Source: Halomonas sp. MCCC 1A13316 (GTDB lineage: Bacteria; Pseudomonadota; Gammaproteobacteria; Pseudomonadales; Halomonadaceae). From it: a DNA stretch of 64,000 bases. The notes under the pieces are model-generated. The model was not told where the DNA came from and did no database searches. It was given only the letters and a program-made list of their open reading frames with translations. Both the position numbers and the translations under genes were made by a program. The stretch is taken from NCBI RefSeq assembly GCF_014931605.1, contig NZ_CP053382.1, positions 3,224,001 through 3,288,000 on the forward strand, read 5' to 3'. Positions 49,225 through 59,362 of the stretch are shown one piece after another. The stretch's first letter is position 1; each line of letters opens with the position of its first letter.

Positions 49225-51069
49225 TCAGTCGAGTTTGGAGAGGTCGCGCACCGCTCCCTTGTCGGCGGAAGTGGCCAGCAGTGCATAGGCTTTGAGCGCC
49301 GCCGAGACCTTGCGCACGCGCTGAATGCTGGGTTTCCAGGCCTGACTGCCGCGCGCTTCTTCGGCTTCGCGGCGCGCCGCCAGCTCACTGTCGGAGAGCT
49401 TGACGTCGATGCGCCGGTTGGGAATGTCGATGCGAATGATATCACCCGACCGCACCAGGCCAATGGCCCCGCCCGCTGCCGCCTCTGGCGAGACATGGCC
49501 GATGGAAAGCCCCGAAGTCCCGCCGGAGAAGCGGCCGTCGGTGAGCAGCGCGCAGGCCTTGCCCAGCCCCTTCGACTTGAGATATGAGGTGGGATAGAGC
49601 ATCTCCTGCATGCCCGGCCCGCCCTTCGGCCCTTCATAGCGAATGACGACGACCTCGCCCTCCTTCACCTGGCCGGCGAGGACGTGCTCTACTGCCTGAT
49701 CCTGCGATTCGACCACATGGGCCGGCCCCTCGAAGACCAGGATGGATTCGTCGACCCCGGCGGTCTTCACCACGCAGCCGTCCACGGCGATGTTGCCATA
49801 GAGCACCGCCAGGCCACCCTCCTTCGAGAAGGCGTGCTCGAGGTCGCGGATGCAGCCGCTCGCGCGATCACCGTCGAGGCTCGGCCAGCGCGCGCTCTGG
49901 GAAAACGCCACCTGGGTCGGTACCCCGCCAGGGCCGGCCTTGAAGAACTCCACCACGTCGGGCGAGGGGCTGCGCATGATGTCCCACTCGTCCAGCGCGG
50001 CCTTGAGACTGTCACCGTAGACGGTGGGCACACGGGTATCCAGCACGCCGGCGCGGTCGAGCTCGCCGAGGATCGCCATGATCCCGCCGGCGCGATGCAC
50101 GTCCTCGATATGGTACTTCTGGGTGTTGGGTGCCACCTTGCACAGCTGCGGCACTTCACGCGACAGTCGGTCGATGTCGGCCAGAGTGAAATCGATCTCC
50201 GCCTCCTGGGCGGCGGCCAGTAGGTGTAGGATGGTATTGGTGGAGCCGCCCATGGCGATGTCCAGGGTCATGGCGTTCTTGAACGCCGCCTTGGAGCCGA
50301 TGGCGCGGGGCAGCAGGTGCGCCTCGTCGCCTTCGTAGTAGCGCTTGGCCAGCTCGACGATGCGATGGCCGGCGGTCTCGAACAGGCGACGACGATCGGC
50401 GTGAGTGGCAAGCACGGTGCCATTGCCCGGCAGCGCCAGGCCCAACGCCTCGGTCAGACAGTTCATCGAGTTGGCGGTAAACATGCCCGAGCAGCTACCG
50501 CAGGTGGGGCAAGCACTGCGCTCCACTTCGGCCAGGGTCTCGTCGTCAACCGAGTCGTCGGCGGCCATGACCATGGCATCGACCAGGTCGAGGCCATGGT
50601 CGAGCAGCTTGGTCTTGCCAGCTTCCATCGGTCCGCCGGAGACGAAGATCACCGGGACGTTGAGGCGCATGGCGGCCATCAGCATCCCCGGGGTGATCTT
50701 GTCGCAGTTGGAGATGCATACCAGGGCGTCGGCGCAGTGGGCGTTGACCATATACTCGACGCTGTCGGCGATGATGTCGCGGCTCGGCAACGAATAGAGC
50801 ATGCCGTCATGGCCCATGGCGATGCCATCGTCCACGGCGATGGTATTGAACTCCTTGGCTACCCCGCCGGCCTTCTCGATCTCCCGCGCCACCAGTTGGC
50901 CCATGTCCTTGAGGTGCACGTGCCCGGGCACGAACTGAGTAAAGGAATTGGCCACGGCGATGATCGGCTTGTGGAAATCGTCGTCCTTCATGCCGGTGGC
51001 GCGCCACAGTGCGCGGGCTCCGGCCATGTTGCGGCCGGCAGTGGTGGTACGAGAGCGATATTCGGGCAT
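49225..51069 (-). CDS. ilvD: Dihydroxy-acid dehydratase
   Basis: A 614-residue IlvD, the iron-sulfur dehydratase giving 2-keto acids for valine, isoleucine and leucine. Cluster cysteines are in [10 protein letters not shown] and [10 protein letters not shown]. Other motifs are [27 protein letters not shown] and [22 protein letters not shown] (split site). It is of normal length. The start ATG at 51069 has AGAGGA upstream. It stands alone. Confidence 0.97.
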   Translation of the reverse strand: MPEYRSRTTTAGRNMAGARALWRATGMKDDDFHKPIIAVANSFTQFVPGHVHLKDMGQLVAREIEKAGGVAKEFNTIAVDDGIAMGHDGMLYSLPSRDIIADSVEYMVNAHCADALVCISNCDKITPGMLMAAMRLNVPVIFVSGGPMEAGKTKLLDHGLDLVDAMVMAADDSVDDETLAEVERSACPTCGSCSGMFTANSMNCLTEALGLALPGNGTVLATHADRRRLFETAGHRIVELAKRYYEGDEAHLLPRAIGSKAAFKNAMTLDIAMGGSTNTILHLLAAAQEAEIDFTLADIDRLSREVPQLCKVAPNTQKYHIEDVHRAGGIMAILGELDRAGVLDTRVPTVYGDSLKAALDEWDIMRSPSPDVVEFFKAGPGGVPTQVAFSQSARWPSLDGDRASGCIRDLEHAFSKEGGLAVLYGNIAVDGCVVKTAGVDESILVFEGPAHVVESQDQAVEHVLAGQVKEGEVVVIRYEGPKGGPGMQEMLYPTSYLKSKGLGKACALLTDGRFSGGTSGLSIGHVSPEAAAGGAIGLVRSGDIIRIDIPNRRIDVKLSDSELAARREAEEARGSQAWKPSIQRVRKVSAALKAYALLATSADKGAVRDLSKLD

Positions 51070-51198
51070 GGTGTCCTCTTCGTGCGCGTTGCGCTATTCG
51101 GTTCACGCCGTCTTTGCCACCCATGGGCGGCGACGGTCTAGGCGAGCCAGGTATGGGGTCTGGCATGATTCTGTCACGCACGAGCCGAGGCGGCTAGA

Positions 51199-51744
51199 TT
51201 AGATTAAGAGAGCGCTATCGTCGCTCAGCGGCTCGGTACCATAGAGCACCCAGACGTCCAGTGCCGGCCCCAGGTCTTCGATCAGGCGCAGCTCGTCTGG
51301 GCGGTCTTCGAATACCTGTCTCGCGCAGATACCCGCCTCGAAGCGCCCCGCCACCAGCCCCTCGGCCACGGCCACGGTGGTCGGCGCATCGATCTCCTCC
51401 TCGAAGGAGGAGAGATCGGTATAGAAGCGGGTGGCCGGCTGACGTGCCACCTGGCGCGGCTCGGCGATCTCTCGTCGCGCCAACAACGCCAAAGGATGAC
51501 TACCGGCGACGAAGGCATCCACCGGAAAGGCACGATGCATATGGCGCCCTACACAGTCGGCATGGCTGAAGTGGGCCGTGCACTGCAGCACCCGATCCAC
51601 CTCCCCCGCCACCAGCGCCGCAAAGGCCGCCGGGAAATCATCGAAAAGCTTCACCTGCGCATCGGCAAGCCCGCGCGCCTCGAGATAGCGGCGCAGCACC
51701 AGCACATGATTGCTGGCTTCGGGGCCCAATGTGGCAATGATCAT
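51199..51744 (-). CDS. Prephenate-dehydratase-like (BacA-like) ligand-binding protein
   Basis: A 181-residue protein that begins MIIATLGPEASNHVLVLRRYL, resembling the LGPxG start of prephenate dehydratase. It also has DRVLQCTAHFSHAD, where related proteins bind aromatic or chorismate-derived acids. The C-terminal ACT regulatory domain of true PheA is missing. BacA of the bacilysin pathway is a small relative of this fold. Function is not known. It follows the TRAP transporter gene by 26 nt and is probably part of that operon. Confidence 0.6.
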   Translation of the reverse strand: MIIATLGPEASNHVLVLRRYLEARGLADAQVKLFDDFPAAFAALVAGEVDRVLQCTAHFSHADCVGRHMHRAFPVDAFVAGSHPLALLARREIAEPRQVARQPATRFYTDLSSFEEEIDAPTTVAVAEGLVAGRFEAGICARQVFEDRPDELRLIEDLGPALDVWVLYGTEPLSDDSALLI

Positions 51745-51770
51745 GCTGTCTGCCCCCTCATGCGCTCATG

Positions 51771-53579
51771 CTAGATGGCGAAGATCACCAGCGCACCCAC
51801 CACAACCAACCCCACTCGCAGCAGTACCGAGCGCTTGGCGATGACACCGTAGGAGATGGCAACCAGGCCCAGCGCAATCTTGAGCCCATCGAAGACTGCC
51901 CAGACCGGATCGAAGGCCAGACGGATCACGTCCGGGTTGGCAACCATCGCCAATGGAATGAGGTAGAGTCCGATGCCCAGCGCCATGGCCTTGAACGCCA
52001 CCTTGAGCCAGCTCTCGCCCACCATGCCGGCGGCGATAAACACGCCGCCACAAACGGGCGGCGTTATGGTCGAAAGCAAGGCGTACCAGAACACGAACAG
52101 GTGAGCCAGCAGCGGTTCGAGGCCGAGCTCGGTGAGCGCGGGTCCGGCCACCGAGACACAGATCACATAGGCGGCGGTGGTAGGCACCTCCATGCCCAGT
52201 ACCAGACAGGCGAGCGCGGTGAGCAGCAGTGCCGGCCACAGCATCTCGTTCGACAGCGACAGGATACCCGAGGTGATCTTGACGCCGAGCCCGGTCAGCG
52301 AGAGCACGCCGATCACCAGAGAGGCACAAATGATGATGGCACCGATCACCGCCACTTGGCGCCCTGCAGTGACCACTGCCTCAGCCAAGCGAGAGGCGAA
52401 GCCACGCAGGGAGAAGGTAAGGGTTACGTCAAAGAACAGCAGCAGCATGCCGGCGAAGATGGCAATACTGGCTGCATACTGCGGGGTATAGCCGCCGAGA
52501 AAGATGCGTTCCAGCAGTAGCACAAAAGGTACGGCGAAAAATAGCGAGGTTATCGCCACCTCCTTGCCGCCCGGCTGATCGCTTGCCGCCATCGGACGCA
52601 GGTCGTGGCGAGTGGCATAGGCATTGATGCCCATCCATACGGTGACGAAGTAGAGTATCGCCGGCAGCAGTGCGGCGGCCATGATCTGCGTGTAAGGCGT
52701 ACCGGTCAGTTCGACCATGACGAACGCCCCGGCTCCCATCAGCGGTGGCATGATCTGACCGCCCGAAGAAGCCACCGCTTCGACGCCTCCGGCCAGCGCG
52801 CGCGGATAACCCAGCCTCACCATGGAAGGAATGGTGATGGCGCCGGTAGAGGCTACGTTGGCGGAAGCCGAACCCGAGATCGAGCCCATCAGGGCCGAGG
52901 AGATCACCGCCACCTTGGCTGCACCGCCGGTCAGGCGCCCGGCGACAGCGCTGGCCATGTTCATGAAGCCGCGCCCCGCCTCACCGGCGTTGAGCACTGC
53001 ACCAAAGATGACGAAGATCGCCACCACCCCGACGCTGACTCCGGTCAGCTTGCCCCACAGGCCACCTTCGGCGATGGTCAGGGTTCCCACGAAGCTCTGA
53101 ACCGGCAGCCCGGGGTGGCCGAACTGGCCGGGCATAAGATTGCCGAATAGCCCATAGAGCAATGCCGCCAGTGTCACCAGCGGCAAAGGCCAACCGATAG
53201 CACGACGTGCCGTTTCCAGCGCCAGCACGATCAGGAACGCACCGACGAGCATCTGGAAGTGCGTATCGATGAAACCGTACTGGCCTGCCAGCGCCTCCTC
53301 GTTGAAAGCGATGTAACCGCAGGCGGCAATGCCCAGCAAGGTCAACAGCCAGCCGCTCCAGCGCTCAAAGGGCGTTTTCGCGGCGTGTATCAGTATCCAC
53401 GGCAATGCCAGCGCCATGTGGATCGGCCGACTCACCAGTGCCGGTGCCAGCCCATAGAAAATCAACCCAAGATGGAAGACGACCGTGACCGCGCCCAGAA
53501 GTACCCAGACGGAATGTGTGCGCGATAGACCGTTTCCGGCGGCCGAATCGGCCGCCGGAGAAGAGAATGTCGATGGCAT
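51771..53579 (-). CDS. TRAP transporter fused permease (4TM/12TM), TAXI type
   Basis: A 602-residue, highly hydrophobic protein in which the small DctQ-like and large DctM-like subunits are fused, as in TAXI-type TRAP systems. GSISGSASANVASTGAITIPSM and GGQIMPPLMGAGAFVM are typical of the large subunit. It imports an organic acid by an ion gradient together with the binding protein encoded upstream. The start ATG at 53579 lacks a strong ribosome site. Confidence 0.93.
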   Translation of the reverse strand: MPSTFSSPAADSAAGNGLSRTHSVWVLLGAVTVVFHLGLIFYGLAPALVSRPIHMALALPWILIHAAKTPFERWSGWLLTLLGIAACGYIAFNEEALAGQYGFIDTHFQMLVGAFLIVLALETARRAIGWPLPLVTLAALLYGLFGNLMPGQFGHPGLPVQSFVGTLTIAEGGLWGKLTGVSVGVVAIFVIFGAVLNAGEAGRGFMNMASAVAGRLTGGAAKVAVISSALMGSISGSASANVASTGAITIPSMVRLGYPRALAGGVEAVASSGGQIMPPLMGAGAFVMVELTGTPYTQIMAAALLPAILYFVTVWMGINAYATRHDLRPMAASDQPGGKEVAITSLFFAVPFVLLLERIFLGGYTPQYAASIAIFAGMLLLFFDVTLTFSLRGFASRLAEAVVTAGRQVAVIGAIIICASLVIGVLSLTGLGVKITSGILSLSNEMLWPALLLTALACLVLGMEVPTTAAYVICVSVAGPALTELGLEPLLAHLFVFWYALLSTITPPVCGGVFIAAGMVGESWLKVAFKAMALGIGLYLIPLAMVANPDVIRLAFDPVWAVFDGLKIALGLVAISYGVIAKRSVLLRVGLVVVGALVIFAI

Positions 53580-53632
53580 AAGGAAGCCTTGAATGTGGCT
53601 GGCGAGGAACTTGTCAGGCCGGCCAGGCAGGG

Positions 53633-54610
53633 TTAACGCAAGTCGTCGGGAATCTCGATATCGGCTTCGTCGTAGTAGCGCAAGGCACCCGGATGCAGGC
53701 TACCGGCGATGTTGCCGATCATGTCGTGGGTGATACTGCCCCACCAGGGAGATTCCTCGGCCATGGCCTCGCGACGCTCCCAGAACGTCTTGGTCAGGGT
53801 GTAGGCGGTCTCCTCATCCATGCCGGAGGTGGTGTAAGCGATCACTGGTAAAGAAGTGGTTTCCACATCTTCGTCAACACCGGAATAAGTGCCGGCGGGA
53901 ATGGTCTGGCGCGCTGCGCCGGACTGTTCGATCTGCTCGTCGGTGAGGCTGACCAGGCTGATCGGCATGCTGGCGGCAGTCTCGATCACGTTGGGCGTGG
54001 GAAACGAGCTTGCCGTGACGAAGGCATCGATCTGGCCGTTCTTCAGCGCATCGGGACCGCTGCCGATCTCGGCATCGGCCACCTCCACCTTGTCCAGCAA
54101 GTCGAACAGCTCAAGATAGCGTTCGGCCTCGCGAGCACCGAAGGTGCCGCGGCCGATCAGGATGTGCTTGCCCTCGAGATCCTCGAAATCGATCACGCCC
54201 TCGTCGCCAGCCACCACGAAGTGCATGGTGATGGCAGGAATCGGGAACAAGCCGCGAATCTCCTCGAAGCGCGGGCTTTGGCGCTCAGCGAAGGGACCTT
54301 TGCCGGCCATTGCCAGCTCGACCAGACCCGGAGGTGTGGTGAATACATAGTTGCCCTGGCGTGCCATCACCTCCATGACGTTTTGAACCGAGCCTTGGCT
54401 CTCCTCCAGCGTCAATACCACCTCGCCGTCGGTTCCCCGACGGATAGCCTCGGATAGCTCGACTCCCATCTGGTAATAGGCGGTCCCTGCAGAGGCGGAC
54501 TTGTAGGTGACACGGGTCTCGGCCTGAGCGAAAAGTGCACTTGCCCCCAGCACTACTGCGGTTGCCGATACCAGCAGGGCACGAGGAAAAGCGGGCTTAC
54601 GGTGTGACAT
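53633..54610 (-). CDS. TAXI family TRAP transporter solute-binding protein
   Basis: 325 residues. The N-terminal signal peptide (LLVSATAVVLGASALFAQA, cleaved near AQA-ET) is followed by a TAXI-type binding fold: YKSASAGTAYYQMGVELSEAI, GSVQNVMEVM, and LEGKHILIGRGTFGAREAERYL. Some TAXI proteins bind glutamate, 2-oxoglutarate or similar acids; the ligand here is unknown. The start ATG at 54610 has GGAGAG upstream. It is divergent from an SDR gene. Confidence 0.92.
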   Translation of the reverse strand: MSHRKPAFPRALLVSATAVVLGASALFAQAETRVTYKSASAGTAYYQMGVELSEAIRRGTDGEVVLTLEESQGSVQNVMEVMARQGNYVFTTPPGLVELAMAGKGPFAERQSPRFEEIRGLFPIPAITMHFVVAGDEGVIDFEDLEGKHILIGRGTFGAREAERYLELFDLLDKVEVADAEIGSGPDALKNGQIDAFVTASSFPTPNVIETAASMPISLVSLTDEQIEQSGAARQTIPAGTYSGVDEDVETTSLPVIAYTTSGMDEETAYTLTKTFWERREAMAEESPWWGSITHDMIGNIAGSLHPGALRYYDEADIEIPDDLR

Positions 54611-54692
54611 GTGTCTCTCCGTTATTGGTGTCCAGCATCGCGTCTAGGCACGATGGCATTGTTTTGATTTGTCGGAATGGATGAATTCGTTA

Positions 54693-54721
54693 TAAAGAAA
54701 TGTCATGCATCCGTCTATAAT
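54693..54721 (+). promoter_or_regulatory. Candidate promoter of the divergent SDR gene
   Basis: A perfect TATAAT -10 box at 54716-54721, about 38 nt before the ATG, with a poor -35 (TAAAGA at 54693-54698, 17-nt spacing), suggesting a need for an activator. Confidence 0.45.
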
Positions 54722-54759
54722 GCCGATTTTTTGGCACGAAGAATACCTAGGGTGTGACC

Positions 54760-55488
54760 ATGCGAATTGCAGCCATATTGGGCGGCGCGGGGGGAATCGG
54801 TAGCAGTATTGCCGAAGCGCTGCTCGCAGGAGGGGATTTTGTTTACCTGCTGGATCGCGAGCCGACACAAGACAAGGCCGCTACCCTCGTGGCCCGCTGG
54901 CCAGAGAGCTGCGCCTTCATTGCTTGCGACCTGCACAGCCCCGACGACATCGCGACGGCTTTCGCCCGCATCGAGGCGCATGGCGCCGGGCTGGACGTCT
55001 GCATCAACGCCGCCGGCGTGATCCAAAGGGAGCGCTTTGTCGAGGTTTCACCGACGGCGCTCGGCGAGATATTGGCGGTCAACGTAAGCGGCACCTATCT
55101 GGCGTTGCAGGCCGCCGCACGGTTGATGATTGCCACCGGTGGCGGTCATATCGTTATCGTCTCATCGGCCCATGGCCTGCGTACCACGGCCGAGCGCTCT
55201 GCCTATGCCATGTGCAAGGGCGCCATGCTGGCGCTTGGCCGGGCGCTGGCGGTGGAGCTCGCCTCCCATGGCATCCTGGTCAATGCCGTGGCGCCCGGGC
55301 CGGTCAGCACCGGCATGCAGGATACCGAATCGCAATCGCGCCGCCGCTGGCAGGCAGCGACGCCGCTGGGTCGGGTCGCCGAAGCTGATGAAGTGGCTCG
55401 GGCGGTGGTTTTTCTCGCTTCCGCCGAGAACACCTTCATCACGGGCGACACCTTGATGGTAGACGGCGGCGCCAACGTCGCCATGTAG
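54760..55488 (+). CDS. SDR-family oxidoreductase near the TRAP operon
   Basis: A 242-residue short-chain dehydrogenase: LGGAGGIGSSIAEAL cofactor loop, CINAAGV, VSSAHG, YAMCK active site and VDGGANV end. The ATG at 54760 has AGGG 7 nt upstream. It is divergent from the TAXI transporter operon, so it may act on the imported acid or a relative of it. The substrate is unknown. Confidence 0.9.
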   Translation: MRIAAILGGAGGIGSSIAEALLAGGDFVYLLDREPTQDKAATLVARWPESCAFIACDLHSPDDIATAFARIEAHGAGLDVCINAAGVIQRERFVEVSPTALGEILAVNVSGTYLALQAAARLMIATGGGHIVIVSSAHGLRTTAERSAYAMCKGAMLALGRALAVELASHGILVNAVAPGPVSTGMQDTESQSRRRWQAATPLGRVAEADEVARAVVFLASAENTFITGDTLMVDGGANVAM

Positions 55489-55511
55489 CACCGCCCTCGA
55501 AACTGCCGGCA

Positions 55512-57947
55512 TCAAATGCCGAACGTCACCTTCGCCACGTCGCGATAACGCTTAGCGAAGTGCACCGTCATGCCCTCCTTGAGGAAATCGGGCAGCTCAT
55601 CGTAGTCTCGCCGGTTGGCCTCGGGCAGGATAACCTCGAAGATCCTGCTGCGCCGGGCGGCGATGATCTTCTCGCGGATGCCGCCCACCGGTAGTACCTG
55701 GCCGGTCAGCGTCAGCTCGCCGGTCATCGCCAGCGGTCGGTCGATGCCCTGGTGCCGCCCCAGCGACAGCAGCGCCGTGGTCATGGTCACGCCTGCCGAG
55801 GGGCCATCCTTGGGCGTGGCACCCTCCGGTACGTGCAGGTGGACAAAGGCGGAGTCGAAGAAATCAGCGTCGACGCCATACTCGGCGAGATGGCCGAGCG
55901 TGTAGCTGTAGGCGATGTTGGCCGACTCCTGCATCACTTCACCGAGCTTGCCGGTGAGCTTGAAGCCTCGGGTCAGCGAGTGCACCTTGCCCGCCTCGAT
56001 AGGCAAGGTGGCTCCTCCCATCGAGGTCCAGGCCAGGCCAGTGACCACCCCTTCGCCCTTGAGTACCTGCTCCTGGCGGAACAACGGGGCTCCGAGAAAC
56101 TCCTCCAGGTTCTTGACCGAAATGCGCACCGACTCCTGATCGCCTTCGAGAAGCTTGACGGCCGACTTGCGCACGATGCTGTGCAGCTGTTTCTCGAGCT
56201 GACGTACGCCGGCCTCTCGGGCGTAGCCCTCGATTACCTGGCGCAGCGCCGCATCGGTGAGGTTGATACGCCGCTTCGGGATATTGTCGCGCTCGAGCAG
56301 CTTGGGCCACAGGTGGTGCTTGGCAATCGCCACCTTCTCCTCGGCGATATAGCCGGACAGACGGATCTGCTCCATGCGGTCGAGCAGCGGCCCGGGAATC
56401 GAGTCGAGGGTGTTGGCGGTACACACGAACAGTACCTTGGAGAGGTCCAGGCGCACGTCGAGATAGTGATCGAGAAAATCGACGTTCTGCTCGGGGTCGA
56501 GCACCTCGAGCAGTGCCGAGGCCGGGTCGCCCTGGAACGACTTCCCCAGCTTGTCGATTTCGTCGAGCATGATCACCGGGTTCTCGACCTCGACCTCCTT
56601 GAGCGCCTGTACCAGCTTGCCCGGCATGGCACCGATGTAGGTTCGACGGTGGCCCTTGATCTCGGCCTCGTCACGCATGCCACCTACCGAGAAGCGGTAG
56701 AACTCCCGCCCCAGCGCCTCGGCGATGGAGCGACCGACCGAGGTCTTGCCCACCCCGGGCGGGCCCACCAGCAGCAGGATCGAGCCGCCCACGTCGCCCT
56801 TGAAGGTGCCTTCGGCGAGGAACTCGATGATGCGCTCCTTGACGTCCTTGAGGCCGTCGTGGTCGCGGTCGAGCACCGTCCGGGCATGCCCCAGGTCGAG
56901 CTGATCCTGGCTGCGCACGCCCCATGGCATCGCGGTGAGCCAGTCGAGGTAGTTGCGGGTGGTGCCGTATTCCGGCGAACCGGTTTCCAGGACCGAGAGC
57001 TTGTCGAGCTCCTCCTCGATGCGGGTCAGTACCTTGGGCGGCACGGTCAGGCCTTCGAGACGGTCGCGGAAGGTATCGACGTCGTTCTCGCGGTCGTCCT
57101 TGGAGATGCCCAGCTCGCGCTGGATGACCTTGAGCTGCTCACGCAGGAAGAACTCGCGCTGGCGCTCCTGCATCTGAGCGTTGACCTGCTCGCTGATCTC
57201 GGTCTGCAGCTGGGCGACGTCGATCTCCTTGCGCAGCAGCGGCAACACCTTCTCCATGCGCGCCTGTACCGGCAGGGTCTCGAGCACGGCCTGCAGCTCG
57301 CGCCCCTTGGCCGAGGTAATGGCAGCGGCGAAGTCGGTCAGCGGCCCCGGCTCGTGTGGGCTGAAGCGATTGAGATAGTGCTTGAGTTCCTCGCCATAGA
57401 GCGGGTTGATCGGCAGCAGCTCCTTGATGCCATTGATGATCGCCATGGCATAGGCACGGGTCTCGTCCTCGTCGGCCTTGACCGGCTCACGCGGGTAGCT
57501 GACCTCGACCAGAAAGGGGGGCTCCTTCGACAGCCAGCGCTGTACACGGAAGCGGCGCAGGCCTTGGGCAATGAATTGCAACTGCCCCTCCTCGCCGTGC
57601 AACTTGTGTACCTTGACCGCCGTACCGATCTCGGGAAAGTGATCATGACCGAGCTCGTCCACCGCCTTGTCGCCGACGAAGGCCACGCCCAGCGTCTGGT
57701 GAGGCGTGTTGCCGACCCGGCGCATGGTTTCTTCCCAGCGTTCACGGTTGATGACCAGCGGCTGGACCTGGGCGGGAAAGAAGGGGCGGTTGTGGATCGG
57801 CAGCAGATAGATGCGCTCTGGCAGGTAGTCGCTGGCCGGAATGACGGCATTGGCGACCTCGTCCACCTCACCATCGGAACCCAGCATCTCGTCGGAATCC
57901 CTCCTCGCCTGCTGCCAGTTCTGTTCGTCCTGATCATGCTCGCTCAT
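55512..57947 (-). CDS. lon: ATP-dependent Lon protease (endopeptidase La)
   Basis: 811 residues: an N-terminal substrate domain (LPERIYLLPIHNRPFFPAQ), AAA+ domain with Walker A LVGPPGVGKTS and Walker B VIMLDEIDKLG, and a C-terminal protease domain with the catalytic serine in KDGPSAGVTM and lysine in GGIREKIIAARR. It degrades damaged and regulatory proteins. It is not in the usual clpPX-lon-hupB setting, and the acidic N-terminal extension (MSEHDQDEQNW) resembles second Lon copies such as AsrA of P. aeruginosa, so it may be a paralogue. The ATG at 57947 has GAGG upstream. Confidence 0.95.
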   Translation of the reverse strand: MSEHDQDEQNWQQARRDSDEMLGSDGEVDEVANAVIPASDYLPERIYLLPIHNRPFFPAQVQPLVINRERWEETMRRVGNTPHQTLGVAFVGDKAVDELGHDHFPEIGTAVKVHKLHGEEGQLQFIAQGLRRFRVQRWLSKEPPFLVEVSYPREPVKADEDETRAYAMAIINGIKELLPINPLYGEELKHYLNRFSPHEPGPLTDFAAAITSAKGRELQAVLETLPVQARMEKVLPLLRKEIDVAQLQTEISEQVNAQMQERQREFFLREQLKVIQRELGISKDDRENDVDTFRDRLEGLTVPPKVLTRIEEELDKLSVLETGSPEYGTTRNYLDWLTAMPWGVRSQDQLDLGHARTVLDRDHDGLKDVKERIIEFLAEGTFKGDVGGSILLLVGPPGVGKTSVGRSIAEALGREFYRFSVGGMRDEAEIKGHRRTYIGAMPGKLVQALKEVEVENPVIMLDEIDKLGKSFQGDPASALLEVLDPEQNVDFLDHYLDVRLDLSKVLFVCTANTLDSIPGPLLDRMEQIRLSGYIAEEKVAIAKHHLWPKLLERDNIPKRRINLTDAALRQVIEGYAREAGVRQLEKQLHSIVRKSAVKLLEGDQESVRISVKNLEEFLGAPLFRQEQVLKGEGVVTGLAWTSMGGATLPIEAGKVHSLTRGFKLTGKLGEVMQESANIAYSYTLGHLAEYGVDADFFDSAFVHLHVPEGATPKDGPSAGVTMTTALLSLGRHQGIDRPLAMTGELTLTGQVLPVGGIREKIIAARRSRIFEVILPEANRRDYDELPDFLKEGMTVHFAKRYRDVAKVTFGI

Positions 57948-58066
57948 GGAAACCTCGTCCTGAAGCTATGAAAGCCGGATATGCACTGAGCTGAGCAATG
58001 CGGGCGACGGCGATGAACTTCAAGTCGGATGCGTCACTTCATGGCTGAAAGGTGCCAAGCGACGGG

Positions 58067-59305
58067 CTAGCGCCACAGGGGAGGCAGTGGGCGGCCGTTG
58101 ACGCGGACCTGGCCTCGTCCGATGTCGATCTCCAGCGTGCGGGTATCCAATGGCAAGCCGAGCCAGAGTGCAACCACAGTGGGCAACTCATGCCAGGTGA
58201 AGTCGCCATCGAGGCGCTGCCGCCAGCGTTCCTTGACCGCGGGCTTTTCGAGATCGACCAGGCTGAGCTCTTCCAGCCGGCGACCATCGAAGAACAGCGA
58301 GCCATCGACCCGGGCGGAGAGCCCCAGCATCGGGCTGTCCAGTTCGAGGCGCTGCAGATCGAGGCGCGGCGAGTCCTGCAGTGTCGCCAGCAGGAAGGGT
58401 TCTAGATCGGCCAGCAACGCATCGTGTCCGTTGCCGTGCCGACTGCCGGCGGCCAGCTCGCGCAGCCGCGACATGGTGTTGCGTATCGCATCGGCATTGA
58501 GGCGCGACAACTCGGCTTCCATCTGCCCGACCAACAATATTTGCTCTGCCGTGCGAATTTCGCCCAGATCGAGTTCTAGCTTCATGCGAAGCTCCTCGTC
58601 ATCCAGAGCGATACGATTCGCCAGCCGTATGCCATGGGCATCGAGCTTGAGCTGTGGCTGTTGCCAGGAGAGCGACTCGATCTGCAGGCGGTCTTCTTGG
58701 GTGAAAGCGTGCGCACCTTCGGTATAGGCATACTGGCTATTGAGCGTGGCGGGGCCGATTTCCAGCCGAGCGGCACCGTCACTGAGCGTCCATGAGTCGA
58801 GCTGCGCACGCAGCCGCCAGTTACCCTGCTCGCCACTGAAGCGCAAGCGCCCGCCTTCGAAGGTGAGTTCACGCTCCTGCTGGGTGATACGCAAGGGAGA
58901 GAGCCGGATCCTGCCCTCTAGTGTACCGTTCAGGGTGTGGTAGCTGGCTTCCCATTGGGGGGGAGAAGATACCAGTGAACCACCGAACGGCTGCGTGCCG
59001 TCGGGGCCACGGTGCAGCATCGCCTCGCCGTTGAGATGGGTGCTGAGCACCCCATGACGGGCACGATAGGTCAGCTCCAACTGCCATTGCTGGCCGAACA
59101 GCGGCGCCAGGTGGATGCGTCCAGTGGAAGACAACCAGCCCTGCTCCACGTCCACGCGCTCGATGTCGAGTTCCCCACGCGCTTCCAGGTCAGTGAGCGT
59201 TCGCTGCATCTCACGCTCGAACAGCCAGCTAGAGATCGCCTGTCCGGTCAGCCAGGCGAGCAGCAGTACGACCAGCAGCGGGACGATGAGCCGTTCCTTG
59301 CGCAT
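58067..59305 (-). CDS. DUF945 (YdgA-like) family protein
   Basis: 412 residues with one N-terminal membrane helix (LIVPLLVVLLLAWLTGQAI) and a long beta-rich, probably periplasmic body (LFEREMQRTLTDLEARGELD; RVDVEQGWLSSTGRI), the pattern of the DUF945/YdgA family. The function of this family is not well established. The start ATG at 59305 has GGGGAGG upstream. It lies downstream of pgpA with a 57-nt gap. Confidence 0.85.
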   Translation of the reverse strand: MRKERLIVPLLVVLLLAWLTGQAISSWLFEREMQRTLTDLEARGELDIERVDVEQGWLSSTGRIHLAPLFGQQWQLELTYRARHGVLSTHLNGEAMLHRGPDGTQPFGGSLVSSPPQWEASYHTLNGTLEGRIRLSPLRITQQERELTFEGGRLRFSGEQGNWRLRAQLDSWTLSDGAARLEIGPATLNSQYAYTEGAHAFTQEDRLQIESLSWQQPQLKLDAHGIRLANRIALDDEELRMKLELDLGEIRTAEQILLVGQMEAELSRLNADAIRNTMSRLRELAAGSRHGNGHDALLADLEPFLLATLQDSPRLDLQRLELDSPMLGLSARVDGSLFFDGRRLEELSLVDLEKPAVKERWRQRLDGDFTWHELPTVVALWLGLPLDTRTLEIDIGRGQVRVNGRPLPPLWR

Positions 59306-59362
59306 AGCTTTCGCCTCCCCTGTCCGTTTCCTTGCGCCAGCCCGTTTATGTCAATTTGTCAT

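Noticed and set aside
55752..57971. Long open frame antisense to lon (739 codons)
   Set aside because: Shadow of the GC-rich lon codons; no family motifs.
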